Counted from the first letter of the stretch, positions 18,767 to 27,475 are shown. The stretch: DNA of 64,000 nucleotides from Oryzicola mucosus (GCF_014534685.1 NZ_JACVVX010000001.1:884501-948500), one strand, 5' to 3'. Made by a program: numbers and translations. Notes: a model not told the origin generated them from the letters alone.

Positions 18767-19354
18767 TTACAGCCAACCCGCCAGAACGCCGATGCCGCCG
18801 ACTGCGAACAGGGCTCCGACCGCGCGTGCAACCGGTCGGGCGTATTTGCCGACAAGTGCCGCCGCGCCGATAGATGCAGCTATGCCGGCAAGATGCAGCG
18901 AAGCCGTCGCCAGGATGAAGCCTGCCGCGTAGAGGAAACCGCTGGCATTGCCGGGCATTTCCGCACCGTGGGCATGGCCGTGGAAAACAGCGAAAACCCC
19001 GACAAGCGCCATGGCAACGACGGTCGGTACGGACCTGCCCCATGCGGCCGCACCCCCTATCACGACGCTGGAGAGGCCGATGCCAAGCTCGACGAGAGGC
19101 AGATCGACACCGCTCGTGCCCAGTAAGAAGCCGACGATCATCATGCCGACGAAACTCGCAGGAACCAGATACAGTGCTCGTCCGCCCAAAACATAGGCGA
19201 ACACGCCGACGGCAACCATCGCAAGTATGTGGTCGACGCCGCCGATGGGATGCATAAACCCATGCGCGAAGCCGCTGGCCTCACCCCCGCCGACATGGGC
19301 GAAGGCCGCGCTGGGCAGGGTTGTCAAACCAAGTGCGAGTAGCGAGCGTTTCAT
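18767..19354 (-). CDS. HupE/UreJ family membrane protein, probable Ni/Co permease (195 aa)
   Basis: Inner-membrane protein with a signal-like N terminus (SLLALGLTTLPSAAFAHVGGG) and about six hydrophobic segments. The family motif HPIGGVDHILAM follows the signal, and FHGHAHGAEMPG is the second histidine motif, both expected to bind a divalent metal. The ATG at 19354 has GGGGA eight bases upstream; an in-frame ATG at 19369 is less favoured. HupE and UreJ normally accompany hydrogenase or urease genes, but neither is in this window. Nickel or cobalt uptake is the family-based prediction. It is flanked by unrelated genes and a decayed oxidase. Confidence 0.88.
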   Translation of the reverse strand: MKRSLLALGLTTLPSAAFAHVGGGEASGFAHGFMHPIGGVDHILAMVAVGVFAYVLGGRALYLVPASFVGMMIVGFLLGTSGVDLPLVELGIGLSSVVIGGAAAWGRSVPTVVAMALVGVFAVFHGHAHGAEMPGNASGFLYAAGFILATASLHLAGIAASIGAAALVGKYARPVARAVGALFAVGGIGVLAGWL

Positions 19355-19429
19355 TGTAAAAATCCCCATTTTCAAAATGTATTGCCCGTTTGCGTGCGCT
19401 GCACAAGATGCAACTGGCCGTGACGACGA

Positions 19430-19762
19430 GCAAGTGCTGGAAGAACTGCCGGCTGGCAAAGACGGGCGCTGCGCCACGTTTTGTCCGAAGGGGTTAAGCA
19501 GAGCGGGCGCCTGATCGCCTTCGATCTGCCTTTCCGCCGGGGTGACATCATGCCTTTCCTGGCGCATATGAAAGCGGACATGCCTGATCATTTCGAGGAC
19601 GTGACGATCTGCGATTTCGGCCATATCGGCGATGGTGGCTTACGCTTCAACCTCGCCGCCGCCAGGGGTGACCCGCGCCTTGCCGCGCGATTGCGAGGCG
19701 GACCTGGGCGACTGGGTCTTGCCGTCGCGGTCGAACGGTTCGCCGTCTTGCGGCCGGGCTGA
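19430..19762 (+). pseudogene. Remnant of a FAD-linked oxidase (D-2-hydroxyglutarate dehydrogenase type)
   Basis: A short open frame encodes RRALRHVLSEGVKQSG, then GRLIAFDLPFRRGDIMPFL and CDFGHIGDGGLRFNLAA. This is the C-terminal signature of FAD-linked oxidases such as D-lactate or D-2-hydroxyglutarate dehydrogenases, where the FGHIGDG motif carries a metal-binding histidine. Upstream, a VLEEL fragment appears in another frame, and downstream the expected SAEHG-like end is missing. The FAD domain is absent altogether, so the gene is broken at both ends. It sits 67 bp before the AmaB-like dehydrogenase in the same direction. The two probably belonged together in lysine or D-2-hydroxy-acid catabolism. 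Confidence 0.72.
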
Positions 19763-19829
19763 AAGCCATTATCTCGCCGAGCCGCTCGGCGCCGCAACCT
19801 TCTGATTGAGACAAACACGGAGTTACCCC

Positions 19830-21353
19830 ATGACGAAAGTCGACGTAAAACAGGAAACCGCAGCCATTCTCGACAAGCTCGGCGTCGACCGTGGCGCCTG
19901 GCAGGGCGGCGACATGGCCTCCTACAGTCCGGTCAGCGGCGAGGAGATCGGCAAGCTCAAGACCGTTTCCGGGACCGAGACCGACACGGCTATCGACGCT
20001 GCCCATGACGCTTTCAAGGCCTGGCGCCTCGTGCCGGCTCCCAAACGCGGCGAACTCGTCCGCCTGCTCGGCGAGGAACTGCGTACTTCCAAGGCGGATC
20101 TCGGCCGTCTTGTGTCTATCGAAGCCGGCAAGATCACCTCCGAAGGCCTCGGCGAAGTGCAGGAAATGATCGACATCTGCGATTTCGCCGTCGGTCTTTC
20201 CCGCCAGCTCTACGGTCTCACCATCGCCACCGAGCGCCCAGGCCACCGCATGATGGAAACCTGGCACCCGCTCGGCGTCGTCGGCATCATCTCGGCCTTC
20301 AATTTTCCGGTTGCCGTCTGGTCGTGGAACGCTGCCCTCGCGCTCGTCGCCGGTAATGCCATCGTCTGGAAGCCGTCCGAGAAGACCCCGCTGACGGCGC
20401 TTGCCTGCCAGTCGATCTTCGAGCGCGCGTTGGCCCGGTTCGGCGATGCCCCAGCGAACCTCAGCCAGGTCCTCATCGGCGACCGCGTCATCGGCGAAGC
20501 CCTCGTCGACAACCGCAAGGTCGCGCTCGTTTCGGCCACAGGCTCCACCCGCATGGGCAAGGAAGTCGGTCCGCGCCTTGCCAAGCGTTTTGCCCGCTCG
20601 ATCCTCGAGCTCGGTGGCAACAATGCCGGCATCGTCTGCCCGTCCGCCGATCTCGACATGGCGTTGCGCGCGATTGCCTTCGGTGCGATGGGCACCGCCG
20701 GCCAGCGCTGCACGACGCTGCGCCGCCTCTTCGTGCATGACAGCGTCTACGACCAGCTCGTGCCGCGCCTGAAGAAGGCCTATACCAGCGTTTCCGTCGG
20801 CAACCCGCTGGAAACCTCCGCTCTCGTCGGCCCGCTCGTCGACAAGCAGGCGTTCGACGGCATGCAGAAGGCGCTGGAAGCGGCCAAGGCCGAGGGCGGT
20901 TCCGTCACCGGTGGCGAGCGCGTCGCCGATGCCGGCAAGGACACGGCCTATTACGTCAAGCCCGCCATCGTCGAAATGCCGAAGCAGGCTGGCCCGGTTC
21001 TCGAAGAAACCTTCGCGCCGATTCTCTACGTCATGAAGTATTCCGACTTCGACGCTGTGCTGGACGATCACAACGCCGTCGGGGCGGGGCTGTCGTCATC
21101 GATCTTCACGCTTAACGTCCAGGAAGCCGAGCGCTTCCTGGCGGTCGACGGCTCGGATTGCGGCATCGCCAACGTCAATATCGGCACGTCGGGCGCGGAA
21201 ATCGGCGGTGCCTTCGGCGGCGAGAAGGAAACCGGCGGCGGCCGCGAATCCGGCTCCGACGCCTGGAAGGCCTATATGCGCCGCGCCACCAACACGGTGA
21301 ACTACTCGAAATCCCTGCCGCTCGCCCAGGGCGTCTCGTTTGACATCGAATAG
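19830..21353 (+). CDS. amaB: AmaB-like aldehyde dehydrogenase (L-piperidine-6-carboxylate dehydrogenase type, 507 aa)
   Basis: NAD-dependent aldehyde dehydrogenase of the ALDH7/antiquitin branch, which oxidises alpha-aminoadipate semialdehyde (in equilibrium with piperideine-6-carboxylate) in lysine breakdown. Hallmarks are GVVGIISAFNFPVAVWSWN, the catalytic Glu in LELGGNNAGIVCPSADL and the nucleophilic Cys in GTAGQRCTTLRRLF. That last run separates this branch from other ALDHs. The C terminus GAFGGEKETGGGRESGSDAW is also typical. Length is normal. A FAD-linked oxidase relic precedes it, and a strong terminator follows, so it is now a single-gene unit. The symbol is by family resemblance. Confidence 0.88.
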   Translation: MTKVDVKQETAAILDKLGVDRGAWQGGDMASYSPVSGEEIGKLKTVSGTETDTAIDAAHDAFKAWRLVPAPKRGELVRLLGEELRTSKADLGRLVSIEAGKITSEGLGEVQEMIDICDFAVGLSRQLYGLTIATERPGHRMMETWHPLGVVGIISAFNFPVAVWSWNAALALVAGNAIVWKPSEKTPLTALACQSIFERALARFGDAPANLSQVLIGDRVIGEALVDNRKVALVSATGSTRMGKEVGPRLAKRFARSILELGGNNAGIVCPSADLDMALRAIAFGAMGTAGQRCTTLRRLFVHDSVYDQLVPRLKKAYTSVSVGNPLETSALVGPLVDKQAFDGMQKALEAAKAEGGSVTGGERVADAGKDTAYYVKPAIVEMPKQAGPVLEETFAPILYVMKYSDFDAVLDDHNAVGAGLSSSIFTLNVQEAERFLAVDGSDCGIANVNIGTSGAEIGGAFGGEKETGGGRESGSDAWKAYMRRATNTVNYSKSLPLAQGVSFDIE

Positions 21354-21399
21354 CGGCGATATCGAGTAAGGCTTACTGAGCACGCAAAGCAAGATCGAG

Positions 21400-21422
21400 G
21401 AGGCGGGCCTTCAGCCCGCCTC
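21400..21422 (+). terminator. Rho-independent-like terminator after amaB
   Basis: Perfect nine-base stem GAGGCGGGC / GCCCGCCTC with loop CTTCA, 46 bases after the amaB stop. No clear T run follows. Confidence 0.65.
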
Positions 21423-21573
21423 GCGCACCGCCGCTATCGCAGTGACATGATCCTGCAGATCGACGCCAATGCGAGCAACTGAATCTAAGGCGTGCACCGT
21501 CATCCTCAAAAACCACACTCGCTCGTCTTCTCGCGAGAGAACGCGGATATGCTGCTGGACGCCTACTGAACAG

Positions 21574-22356
21574 TCAGACCGCGAGTTGGTTCGTGAGACG
21601 ATCCAGGTCTTCCGAAATCGCATTGGCCGCCGATTTCAGGATCGGCGCATAGCGTTCGCAGGCTTCCTGCTCGGAACTGAAGGCCGACTTGAAATAGGTC
21701 ATCCCTATGCTGGCCAGCACCCGGTCGCCTTGGCCGATGATGGGCACGGCAATCGTGTTCGAATTTTTCGGCTCTACAAACGAAGACCTGACCGCGTATC
21801 CATTGTCATGCACCTTTTCCACCAGCCTGGCCAACTCGCTGGGATGGTGGCTGAGAGCGTTCTCAGGATCGTCCGAGCGCTTCAGCACGCCGACGATCAA
21901 ATCGAACTCTTCCTTGTCCAAAAACGCCAGATAGGCCAGGCCGAGTCCACGCGTCAGAAGGTTCAAGCGCTTGTTGACCGTGCTGTGGAATGGGGAAATG
22001 AAACTGTCCGGCACGGTGCTGAAACGCACCACCATCTTGTCGTAGTCCGGCAAGGCTATCGCCACCGGCCATTTGTGCTTGCGGGTCATCGCAATCGCCC
22101 ATGCGCGCCCGGCTTCCACCACCAGGGGGTCTTTATGGAAACCGGAACTCAACGACGTCACCAGCGCGCTGACGTGGTATCCGCCCTGCCGGGCGTCGTT
22201 CTCGACATACCCCGCCTCCTCAAGCGTGCGCAGAATGCGCACGAGCGTAGGCTTGGGAAGCTTCGTCCGGGCATGCAGTTGCGCGATCGTATTGATCGGC
22301 TGCAGGTTGAGTTCCTGCAGCACAGCCATCGCGCGTTCGACAGCTCGAATGCCCAT
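21574..22356 (-). CDS. IclR-family transcriptional regulator, second (260 aa)
   Basis: Winged-helix DNA-binding domain at the N terminus (RAVERAMAVLQELNLQP, TIAQLHARTKLPKPTLVRIL) and an IclR effector domain (FISPFHSTVNKRLNLLTRGLGLAYLAFL; NTIAVPIIGQGDRVLASIGM). The ATG at 22356 is preceded by GGGGGAGG. It is divergent from the DUF6282 gene. A perfect palindrome, CGTTTC-N7-GAAACG, lies 27 bases upstream of its start and recurs between the BKACE and aldolase genes. These genes are therefore its likely targets together with itself. The effector is unknown. Confidence 0.93.
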   Translation of the reverse strand: MGIRAVERAMAVLQELNLQPINTIAQLHARTKLPKPTLVRILRTLEEAGYVENDARQGGYHVSALVTSLSSGFHKDPLVVEAGRAWAIAMTRKHKWPVAIALPDYDKMVVRFSTVPDSFISPFHSTVNKRLNLLTRGLGLAYLAFLDKEEFDLIVGVLKRSDDPENALSHHPSELARLVEKVHDNGYAVRSSFVEPKNSNTIAVPIIGQGDRVLASIGMTYFKSAFSSEQEACERYAPILKSAANAISEDLDRLTNQLAV

Positions 22357-22382
22357 GGATCGTCCTCCCCCGTATCGAGTGC

Positions 22383-22401
22383 CGTTTCGTAAAGCGAAAC
22401 G
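22383..22401. promoter_or_regulatory. CGTTTC-N7-GAAACG palindrome, candidate IclR operator A
   Basis: CGTTTCGTAAAGCGAAACG is a perfect palindrome of seven-base arms. It lies between the second iclR gene (start 22356) and the DUF6282 gene (start 22470). The GTTTC/GAAAC arms match the general form of IclR-family operators. The same arms and spacing occur at 26453. Confidence 0.7.
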
Positions 22402-22469
22402 ACTGTTATGACAAGTTGTGGCTGGCCGAAGCCGCGCCTTATCAGAGGCTGAGTTGAATACAGGGGAAG

Positions 22470-23420
22470 ATGATGGCTTCGGCAAACGACGCAAATCGCA
22501 ATAGGGAAGAAGTTCGGCGCCTGATCGCCGGCATAGACGACTCGGTCGCAAATGATTTGTTGAAGGGTGCCATCGACCTTCATGTCCACTCAGGCCCGTC
22601 GACCATGCCGCGAAAGCTCGACCATATGGAGGCCGCCGAGGAGGCAGCGGCTGCCGGTATGCGTGCCGTACTGTTCAAGGATCACCACTATTCGGTAGCG
22701 CCAGTCATACCGATGATGGAACGTCTCTTCGGAGAGCGCGGACTTGCGATGTATAGCGGCCTGGTCCTCAACAATTCGACGGGCGGGCTAAATCCGTTTG
22801 TCGTCGACGCCCAGTTGAAGATGGGCGCCAAGCTGATCTGGATGCCGACGGCACAGGCTGGCAACCATATCCGCAGCGCGCATCGCAAGACGCGGCTGGC
22901 GACCAATGTCGAGCTCAGGCCATCTCCCGGCCTCACCGTCGTCGACCCCTATGGAAAAATTCTCGACGAAGTGAAGCAGATTCTCGACCTCATCGCCGAA
23001 TTCGACGCGATCCTGTCGTCGGGTCACTTGCACGTGTGGGAGATCTGGAAGCTTTTCGACGAAGCGCGGGCGCGCGGTGTCAAGCGGTTGCTCGTCAACC
23101 ATCCCATGTACGGCCTGCACTTTACCTATGAAGATGTCAGAGACCTGGCCAAGCTTGGCGCGCTGATCGAGCAGTCGGCCGGGCTTTATGTGGACTCGCG
23201 CTTCAACACATACACGCCCGAGGAGTTCAAGGAACATATCCTTGCGGCCGGCGTCGAGCATTCCTCGATCGGCTCCGATCTTGGGCAAGTGGACAATCCA
23301 ACCCCGGTCGAAGGCATGCGCCAGGCCATCAAGCTCTGCCTGGCACTCGGCTTCAGCGAGGCCGAGGTGCGGACCATGGTGGCGGACAATCCCGCCCGCC
23401 TGCTTGGACTGAGCAGCTGA
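22470..23420 (+). CDS. DUF6282 family protein, amidohydrolase-like (316 aa)
   Basis: Probable metal-dependent hydrolase with a TIM-barrel amidohydrolase-like plan. The first strand carries AIDLHVHSGPSTMPRKLDH (HxH at 38-40). Further candidate ligands are in LFKDHHYSVAP (about 71), LSSGHLHVWEIW (about 190) and SSIGSDLGQVDNP (about 269). I recognise the family as DUF6282, which has no established reaction that I know. Two adjacent ATGs at 22470 and 22473 are possible starts. It is the first gene of the plus-strand unit controlled from the operator at 22383 and precedes a quinone oxidoreductase by 23 bases. Hydrolysis of an amide, lactone or ring is a family-level inference. Confidence 0.85.
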   Translation: MMASANDANRNREEVRRLIAGIDDSVANDLLKGAIDLHVHSGPSTMPRKLDHMEAAEEAAAAGMRAVLFKDHHYSVAPVIPMMERLFGERGLAMYSGLVLNNSTGGLNPFVVDAQLKMGAKLIWMPTAQAGNHIRSAHRKTRLATNVELRPSPGLTVVDPYGKILDEVKQILDLIAEFDAILSSGHLHVWEIWKLFDEARARGVKRLLVNHPMYGLHFTYEDVRDLAKLGALIEQSAGLYVDSRFNTYTPEEFKEHILAAGVEHSSIGSDLGQVDNPTPVEGMRQAIKLCLALGFSEAEVRTMVADNPARLLGLSS

Positions 23421-23443
23421 ACGCCGTCGTCGCGGTCGACAGG

Positions 23444-24463
23444 ATGCAGGCGGTTTTCTTCGAGGTGCCAGGCGGGCCGGACGTTCTTCAGATCGTGGAG
23501 CAGCCGTGCCCCCGGCCTGGGGCGAGTGAAGTTCTGATACGGGTCCTGGCCGCCGGGGTGAACCGCCCCGACGTGCAGCAAAGGCGTGGGCTGTATCCAG
23601 CCCCGTCCGACGCATCCCCGATCATGGGCCTGGATGTCGCAGGCATTGTCGAGACGGTCGGTGACTGTGTCGACATGCTGCGGGTCGGAGATGCGGTCTG
23701 CGCTTTGGTCAATGGCGGCGGCTACGCGGAATATTGCGTGGTGCCGGCCGTCCAATGTATGCCCATTCCGCGCGGTTTCAGCTTTGTCCAGGCAGCCTCG
23801 CTGCCGGAAGTCTTCTTCACCGCCTGGAACAATTTGATATGGCTCGCCCGTCTTGAGACCGAGGAAACCCTGCTGATCCATGGCGGGACGAGTGGGGTCG
23901 GCATGGCCGGCATTCAGATCGCGCGGCGTTTGCGCAATGCCACGGTCTACGCCACGGCCGGCAGCGAGGAAAAGCGAGCGGTGTGCACGGCTATCGGCGC
24001 GCATGCGGCCGTGGACTATCGCGGCGCCTGGGACGACGAAATTCGTGCCGTGTCGGCAGGCGAGGGGGTCGATGTGATCCTCGACGGCCAGGCCGGCCCT
24101 GACACACAACGGCAGTTGGACCTTTTGAGAAATGACGGTCGGCTGGTTTTCATCGCGAGCCATCAAGGCCCGACGGCAGTGGTGGATATCCGAGCTGTCG
24201 TGCGCAGACGCTTGACGATAACCGGCTCGACGCTGCGGCCAAGGCCTGCGTCCTATAAGGGGCGGATTGCCAGGGAACTTGTCGAGCAGGTATGGCCCCT
24301 GCTCGAAGACGGCCGCATCGTCACCCGCATCCACGAGGTCGTCCCATTCCGGCATGTGCAGGCGGCCCATCGCATCCTTGATGAAAACCGCCAGATCGGC
24401 AAAGTCGTGCTGGCGGTCGATCCAGCGCTCGCCGAAACCATTCCGCTGCCGAACAAGCGATGA
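23444..24463 (+). CDS. NAD(P)H quinone oxidoreductase, MDR family (339 aa)
   Basis: Medium-chain dehydrogenase/reductase without structural zinc, of the PIG3/quinone oxidoreductase type. It starts MQAVFFEVPGGPDVLQI, has VLAAGVNRPDVQQRRGLYP and DVAGIVETVG in the catalytic domain, and IHGGTSGVGMAGIQIA as the nucleotide-binding loop. The C terminus IARELVEQVWPLLEDGRI is characteristic of this branch. It reduces quinones or other enones with NADPH. It lies 23 bases after the DUF6282 gene and faces the cupin gene convergently. Confidence 0.92.
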   Translation: MQAVFFEVPGGPDVLQIVEQPCPRPGASEVLIRVLAAGVNRPDVQQRRGLYPAPSDASPIMGLDVAGIVETVGDCVDMLRVGDAVCALVNGGGYAEYCVVPAVQCMPIPRGFSFVQAASLPEVFFTAWNNLIWLARLETEETLLIHGGTSGVGMAGIQIARRLRNATVYATAGSEEKRAVCTAIGAHAAVDYRGAWDDEIRAVSAGEGVDVILDGQAGPDTQRQLDLLRNDGRLVFIASHQGPTAVVDIRAVVRRRLTITGSTLRPRPASYKGRIARELVEQVWPLLEDGRIVTRIHEVVPFRHVQAAHRILDENRQIGKVVLAVDPALAETIPLPNKR

Positions 24464-24517
24464 TGCCTGACCATAGGCGAACCGGGCGACGGCATTGGAT
24501 GCCGCCGCCGATTGTGT

Positions 24518-25429
24518 TCAGCCTGCCGGCAGCGGATAATCGTCCGCGTTCAGAACCCAGCCCGGCTTTGCCGAGAAATCCGCACGCGGCGGCGAAAAGA
24601 TATCCACCAACTGGTTGATACCGGCGGATTCCGCTGTCGTGGTGTGGATGGCGGGTGGCGGGATGATGCAGATCGAAGGCGACTCGCAATAAAGATGCTC
24701 GTCTTCACGCCAGATATTCATATTGGTCACCCACGGCCACCGCAGATGATGAGTAAAGCTGCCGCTGAGCGCGAGCGAGCATTGCTCGAAATCGTCGTGA
24801 TGGTGCGGCGAGACTTTATCGCGCTCGCGCGGACCGACCCGGGGCGCGAGATAGTTGATCATGAAGGTCGTGCAGCGATAGATCCGACCGAAGCGTGAGG
24901 GATCTTCGGGAACGTCCAGAGTGTACCATTTCAAGGTCAGGCCGCCAGGCGGCTCGGGCCATGCCTCGAAGGGGGGCACGTTGGGATGTGGCCCTGCGAA
25001 GGCTTCCGCATTGGCCGCCGCCTTCGCCAAATCCTCGGATTTGGGGGTGAAGAGCCGGACGAGGGTACCGGAGGTCAACATCCGGATGGTGCTGGCTCCC
25101 GGCGGCACGAAGGCTACCGAATAACCTGGCACGACCGTGCTCCCTTGCGACGTGGTAATCTCGACCGTGGTTTCCCTGTCCGGAATGATCACGGCGTATT
25201 CGTCGGGCTGGTTCTCCCGCGAAAAGCAGCCGCCTTCCTTGCCATTGCTGTAGACCACGACGCAATTCTGGCCACGACTGATCCAGGTCTCGCCATTGGC
25301 ATCGATGGTCTGTGGCTTCTCCTGGTAGAAAAGGCCGAGTTGAGAGCCGAAATAGCTGCTGTGAACCTTGGCATCCTTCGGCGAAGCATTGCCTTGCAGG
25401 CTCGACCGAGGGTCGCTCTGGACATACAT
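24518..25429 (-). CDS. Cupin-like protein with an HHHDDFEQ metal motif (303 aa)
   Basis: Beta-barrel protein of probable bicupin architecture. The second barrel has the classical motif SPHHHDDFEQCSLALSGSF (about 205-225), with the His-His and Glu expected of an iron or manganese site, and a later His in PPPAIHTTTAE. The first half (GYSVAFVPPGASTIRML) looks like a barrel without clear ligands. The ATG at 25429 has GGAGG upstream. Cupins of this type are often ring-cleaving dioxygenases or isomerases, but I cannot assign a reaction. It is the downstream partner of BKACE on the minus strand, separated by 32 bases. Confidence 0.8.
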   Translation of the reverse strand: MYVQSDPRSSLQGNASPKDAKVHSSYFGSQLGLFYQEKPQTIDANGETWISRGQNCVVVYSNGKEGGCFSRENQPDEYAVIIPDRETTVEITTSQGSTVVPGYSVAFVPPGASTIRMLTSGTLVRLFTPKSEDLAKAAANAEAFAGPHPNVPPFEAWPEPPGGLTLKWYTLDVPEDPSRFGRIYRCTTFMINYLAPRVGPRERDKVSPHHHDDFEQCSLALSGSFTHHLRWPWVTNMNIWREDEHLYCESPSICIIPPPAIHTTTAESAGINQLVDIFSPPRADFSAKPGWVLNADDYPLPAG

Positions 25430-25461
25430 GTTTTCCTCCATTTGCCGTTGTGGAATGGGTG

Positions 25462-26355
25462 TCAGATCGCGTTCGGAAGCTGTTTTTTCAGCTTCAGCAT
25501 CTCGCGCGTCTCGCCGACCGTGGCGATCCTGCCGCCGAGTTCCTTGACGACACGCACGGCTTTCTGGACCAGGACCGTGTTGCTCTCTGCAAGGACGCCT
25601 TTTTCGAGATAGATGTTGTCTTCCAGGCCGACCCGGACGTGGCCTCCCAACAGCCATGCCTGTGCGAGAATGGGGAATTCGAAACGCCCAACGCCGAAAG
25701 CGGCCCAATGCGAGCCCGCAGGCAGAAGCGACTTCATATAAAGGAGGGTTTCGGGCGTGGCGATTGCGCCGTAGCGGACGCCCAGCACGATCTGGAAAAG
25801 CGCCGGCCCATCGAGCCGTCCTTCCTGCAGGAAATGATTGGCAAGCTGTATGTCGCCAGTGTCGAACACTTCGAGTTCGGGCAGGACACCGGCATCCCGT
25901 ATGATCTCGGCCATGATTGCCAGATTCTGGGGCGTGTTGATGACCACCGATGTGCCGGAATACATCGTGTTGAAGTCGAGGCTGCAGATTTCCGGCCGCA
26001 AGGCGGCGATATGTTCGACGCGCTGCCTCGGCGGCAACAGCGTCGTTCCAGGTGCTGCAACCTTCGGATCGTCTTCGCTCGGGATGAAGCGCCCGCCTGG
26101 ACCTGTGGTGAGATTGATGATGACGTCTTCGTCGGCCGCCCGAAGCCGTTCGACGACCTCTCTATAATGCCTCAGTTCCATGCTTGGTCTTCCATCGGGA
26201 TGCCGCACATGGATGTGGACGATGGAGGCGCCCGCGCGGGTCGCCTCGAGGCAGGCATTGGCGATTTGTTCCGGCGTGATCGGCAGATAGGGCGTCTGCG
26301 AAGGGCTGGTTATATTGCCGGTTACGGCACAGGTGATGATTGTGGGATCGGCCAA
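25462..26355 (-). CDS. 3-keto-5-aminohexanoate cleavage family enzyme (BKACE, DUF849; 297 aa)
   Basis: Zinc-dependent TIM-barrel enzyme that condenses a beta-keto acid with acetyl-CoA, giving a CoA ester and acetoacetate or a related product. The family features are complete: ITCAVTGNITSPSQTPYLP, the HIHVRHPDGRPSM metal strand, INLTTGPGGRFIPSEDDP, SLDFNTMYSG, EVFDTGD and FEFPILAQAWLLGGHVRVG. The start is TTG at 26355, backed by AAGGAAGG. BKACE enzymes have diverse substrates (3-keto-5-aminohexanoate, dehydrocarnitine, 3-ketoadipate-like acids), so the substrate is open. It is divergent from the HpcH/HpaI aldolase, with a shared IclR-like palindrome between them. Confidence 0.92.
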   Translation of the reverse strand: MADPTIITCAVTGNITSPSQTPYLPITPEQIANACLEATRAGASIVHIHVRHPDGRPSMELRHYREVVERLRAADEDVIINLTTGPGGRFIPSEDDPKVAAPGTTLLPPRQRVEHIAALRPEICSLDFNTMYSGTSVVINTPQNLAIMAEIIRDAGVLPELEVFDTGDIQLANHFLQEGRLDGPALFQIVLGVRYGAIATPETLLYMKSLLPAGSHWAAFGVGRFEFPILAQAWLLGGHVRVGLEDNIYLEKGVLAESNTVLVQKAVRVVKELGGRIATVGETREMLKLKKQLPNAI

Positions 26356-26452
26356 GTGTTGCCTTCCTTGCTGAGCGCGGTCGTGTATCGACCCGGAGAG
26401 TTCGCCTCTTCGCTCGCATCCGAGGCCACTGACCACAAATCCTATCGACCGT

Positions 26453-26471
26453 CGTTTCGCGCCTAGAAACG
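26453..26471. promoter_or_regulatory. CGTTTC-N7-GAAACG palindrome, candidate IclR operator B
   Basis: CGTTTCGCGCCTAGAAACG has the same six-base arms and seven-base spacing as the site at 22383. It lies between divergent BKACE (start 26355) and aldolase (start 26577) genes. This links both to the IclR protein at 21574-22356. Confidence 0.7.
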
Positions 26472-26576
26472 CGCAAGCTGATCGAAAGGTGGCATTCCGC
26501 AGGGAGAAACGGAGAGGCTATTGCCTTCGCAAGACGGTCGCGAGTGATTAGGGAGCCCTATCGAAAGGCAGGTTCA

Positions 26577-27350
26577 ATGACCGAACAACGACCGCACTTC
26601 AGTTCATTCCGCGACCGTCTGCTGGCGCGTGATCGGATGCTCGGCACGTTCCTGAAATTTCCGACCACACAGGTGGTCGAAATCCTGGGGGTGATTGGCT
26701 ACGACTTCGTGGTGATCGACCAGGAGCATGCTCCGCTGGATAGGACCACGACGGACATGATGATCTTTGCAGCGCGGGCATCCAACGTCGCACCCATCGT
26801 GCGCGTGGGAGATTTCAGCGACGCGAACATCCTCTCGGCGCTTGATTGCGGCGCCTCGGGGATCATGGTTCCACATGTGACTACGGTGGAAAAAGCACAG
26901 GCAATTGCGAAAGCCTGCCGATATGCCGGCGGCAATCGCGGCTTTGCGGGGCTCACGCGCGCCAGCGGCTGGGGCAAGGTTGGCAGTGTGCAGCATATGG
27001 CGGTGCAGGATCGACAGGTGACGTGCATTGCAATGATCGAAGACGCGGAAGCTGTCGGTCGCGCCGGCGACATTGCCAGGGTCGATGGCATCGACGCATT
27101 GTTCGTGGGACGAGGAGACCTGACGGCAGCGTTCGGAGATGATCCTGACGCGGCGGGCAAGGTAGCAGAAATCACCACCACAGTGGCGGCAGCGGCTCGG
27201 GATGCGGGGGTCCACTTGATGCTGCTGCCGAATGGCAAGGCGGATTTGGCTTTTGCAAGGGAGCTCGGCGCGACGGCCATGCTGGTATCGAGCGACCACG
27301 GCTTCATCCGGTCGGCGGCTGGCGCAGCACTGAAGGACTATTTCGACTAA
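26577..27350 (+). CDS. HpcH/HpaI family aldolase (257 aa)
   Basis: Metal-dependent class II aldolase of the HpcH/HpaI/citrate-lyase-beta superfamily, cleaving or forming 2-keto-3-hydroxy acids. Signatures are GYDFVVIDQEHAPLD near the N terminus, ASGIMVPHVTTVEKAQAI, RGFAGLTRASGWG, CIAMIEDAEAVG with the metal-binding Glu, and DALFVGRGDLTAAFG. The start at 26577 has AGGCAGG close upstream. It is the first plus-strand gene after the shared operator and precedes an SDR by 125 bases. In this setting it may perform the final carbon-carbon cleavage of the pathway. Confidence 0.92.
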   Translation: MTEQRPHFSSFRDRLLARDRMLGTFLKFPTTQVVEILGVIGYDFVVIDQEHAPLDRTTTDMMIFAARASNVAPIVRVGDFSDANILSALDCGASGIMVPHVTTVEKAQAIAKACRYAGGNRGFAGLTRASGWGKVGSVQHMAVQDRQVTCIAMIEDAEAVGRAGDIARVDGIDALFVGRGDLTAAFGDDPDAAGKVAEITTTVAAAARDAGVHLMLLPNGKADLAFARELGATAMLVSSDHGFIRSAAGAALKDYFD

Positions 27351-27475
27351 GTCGGCGCCGGGAAAAAGACGGACGCTTGCGGACAAAAAGCTTCTCGCCG
27401 AGACGTCGAGCGGGCAGGATTGCCAACGTCAGCTCTTCAAAGGGCATAACCGTAGAAATTGCGCCAGGAGAAGAC

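Noticed and set aside
19481-19762. 93-residue open frame taken as an intact small gene
   Set aside because: Its content is the middle of the FAD-linked oxidase C-terminal domain. Family similarity continues upstream of the apparent TTG start and breaks off downstream, so it is a relic.
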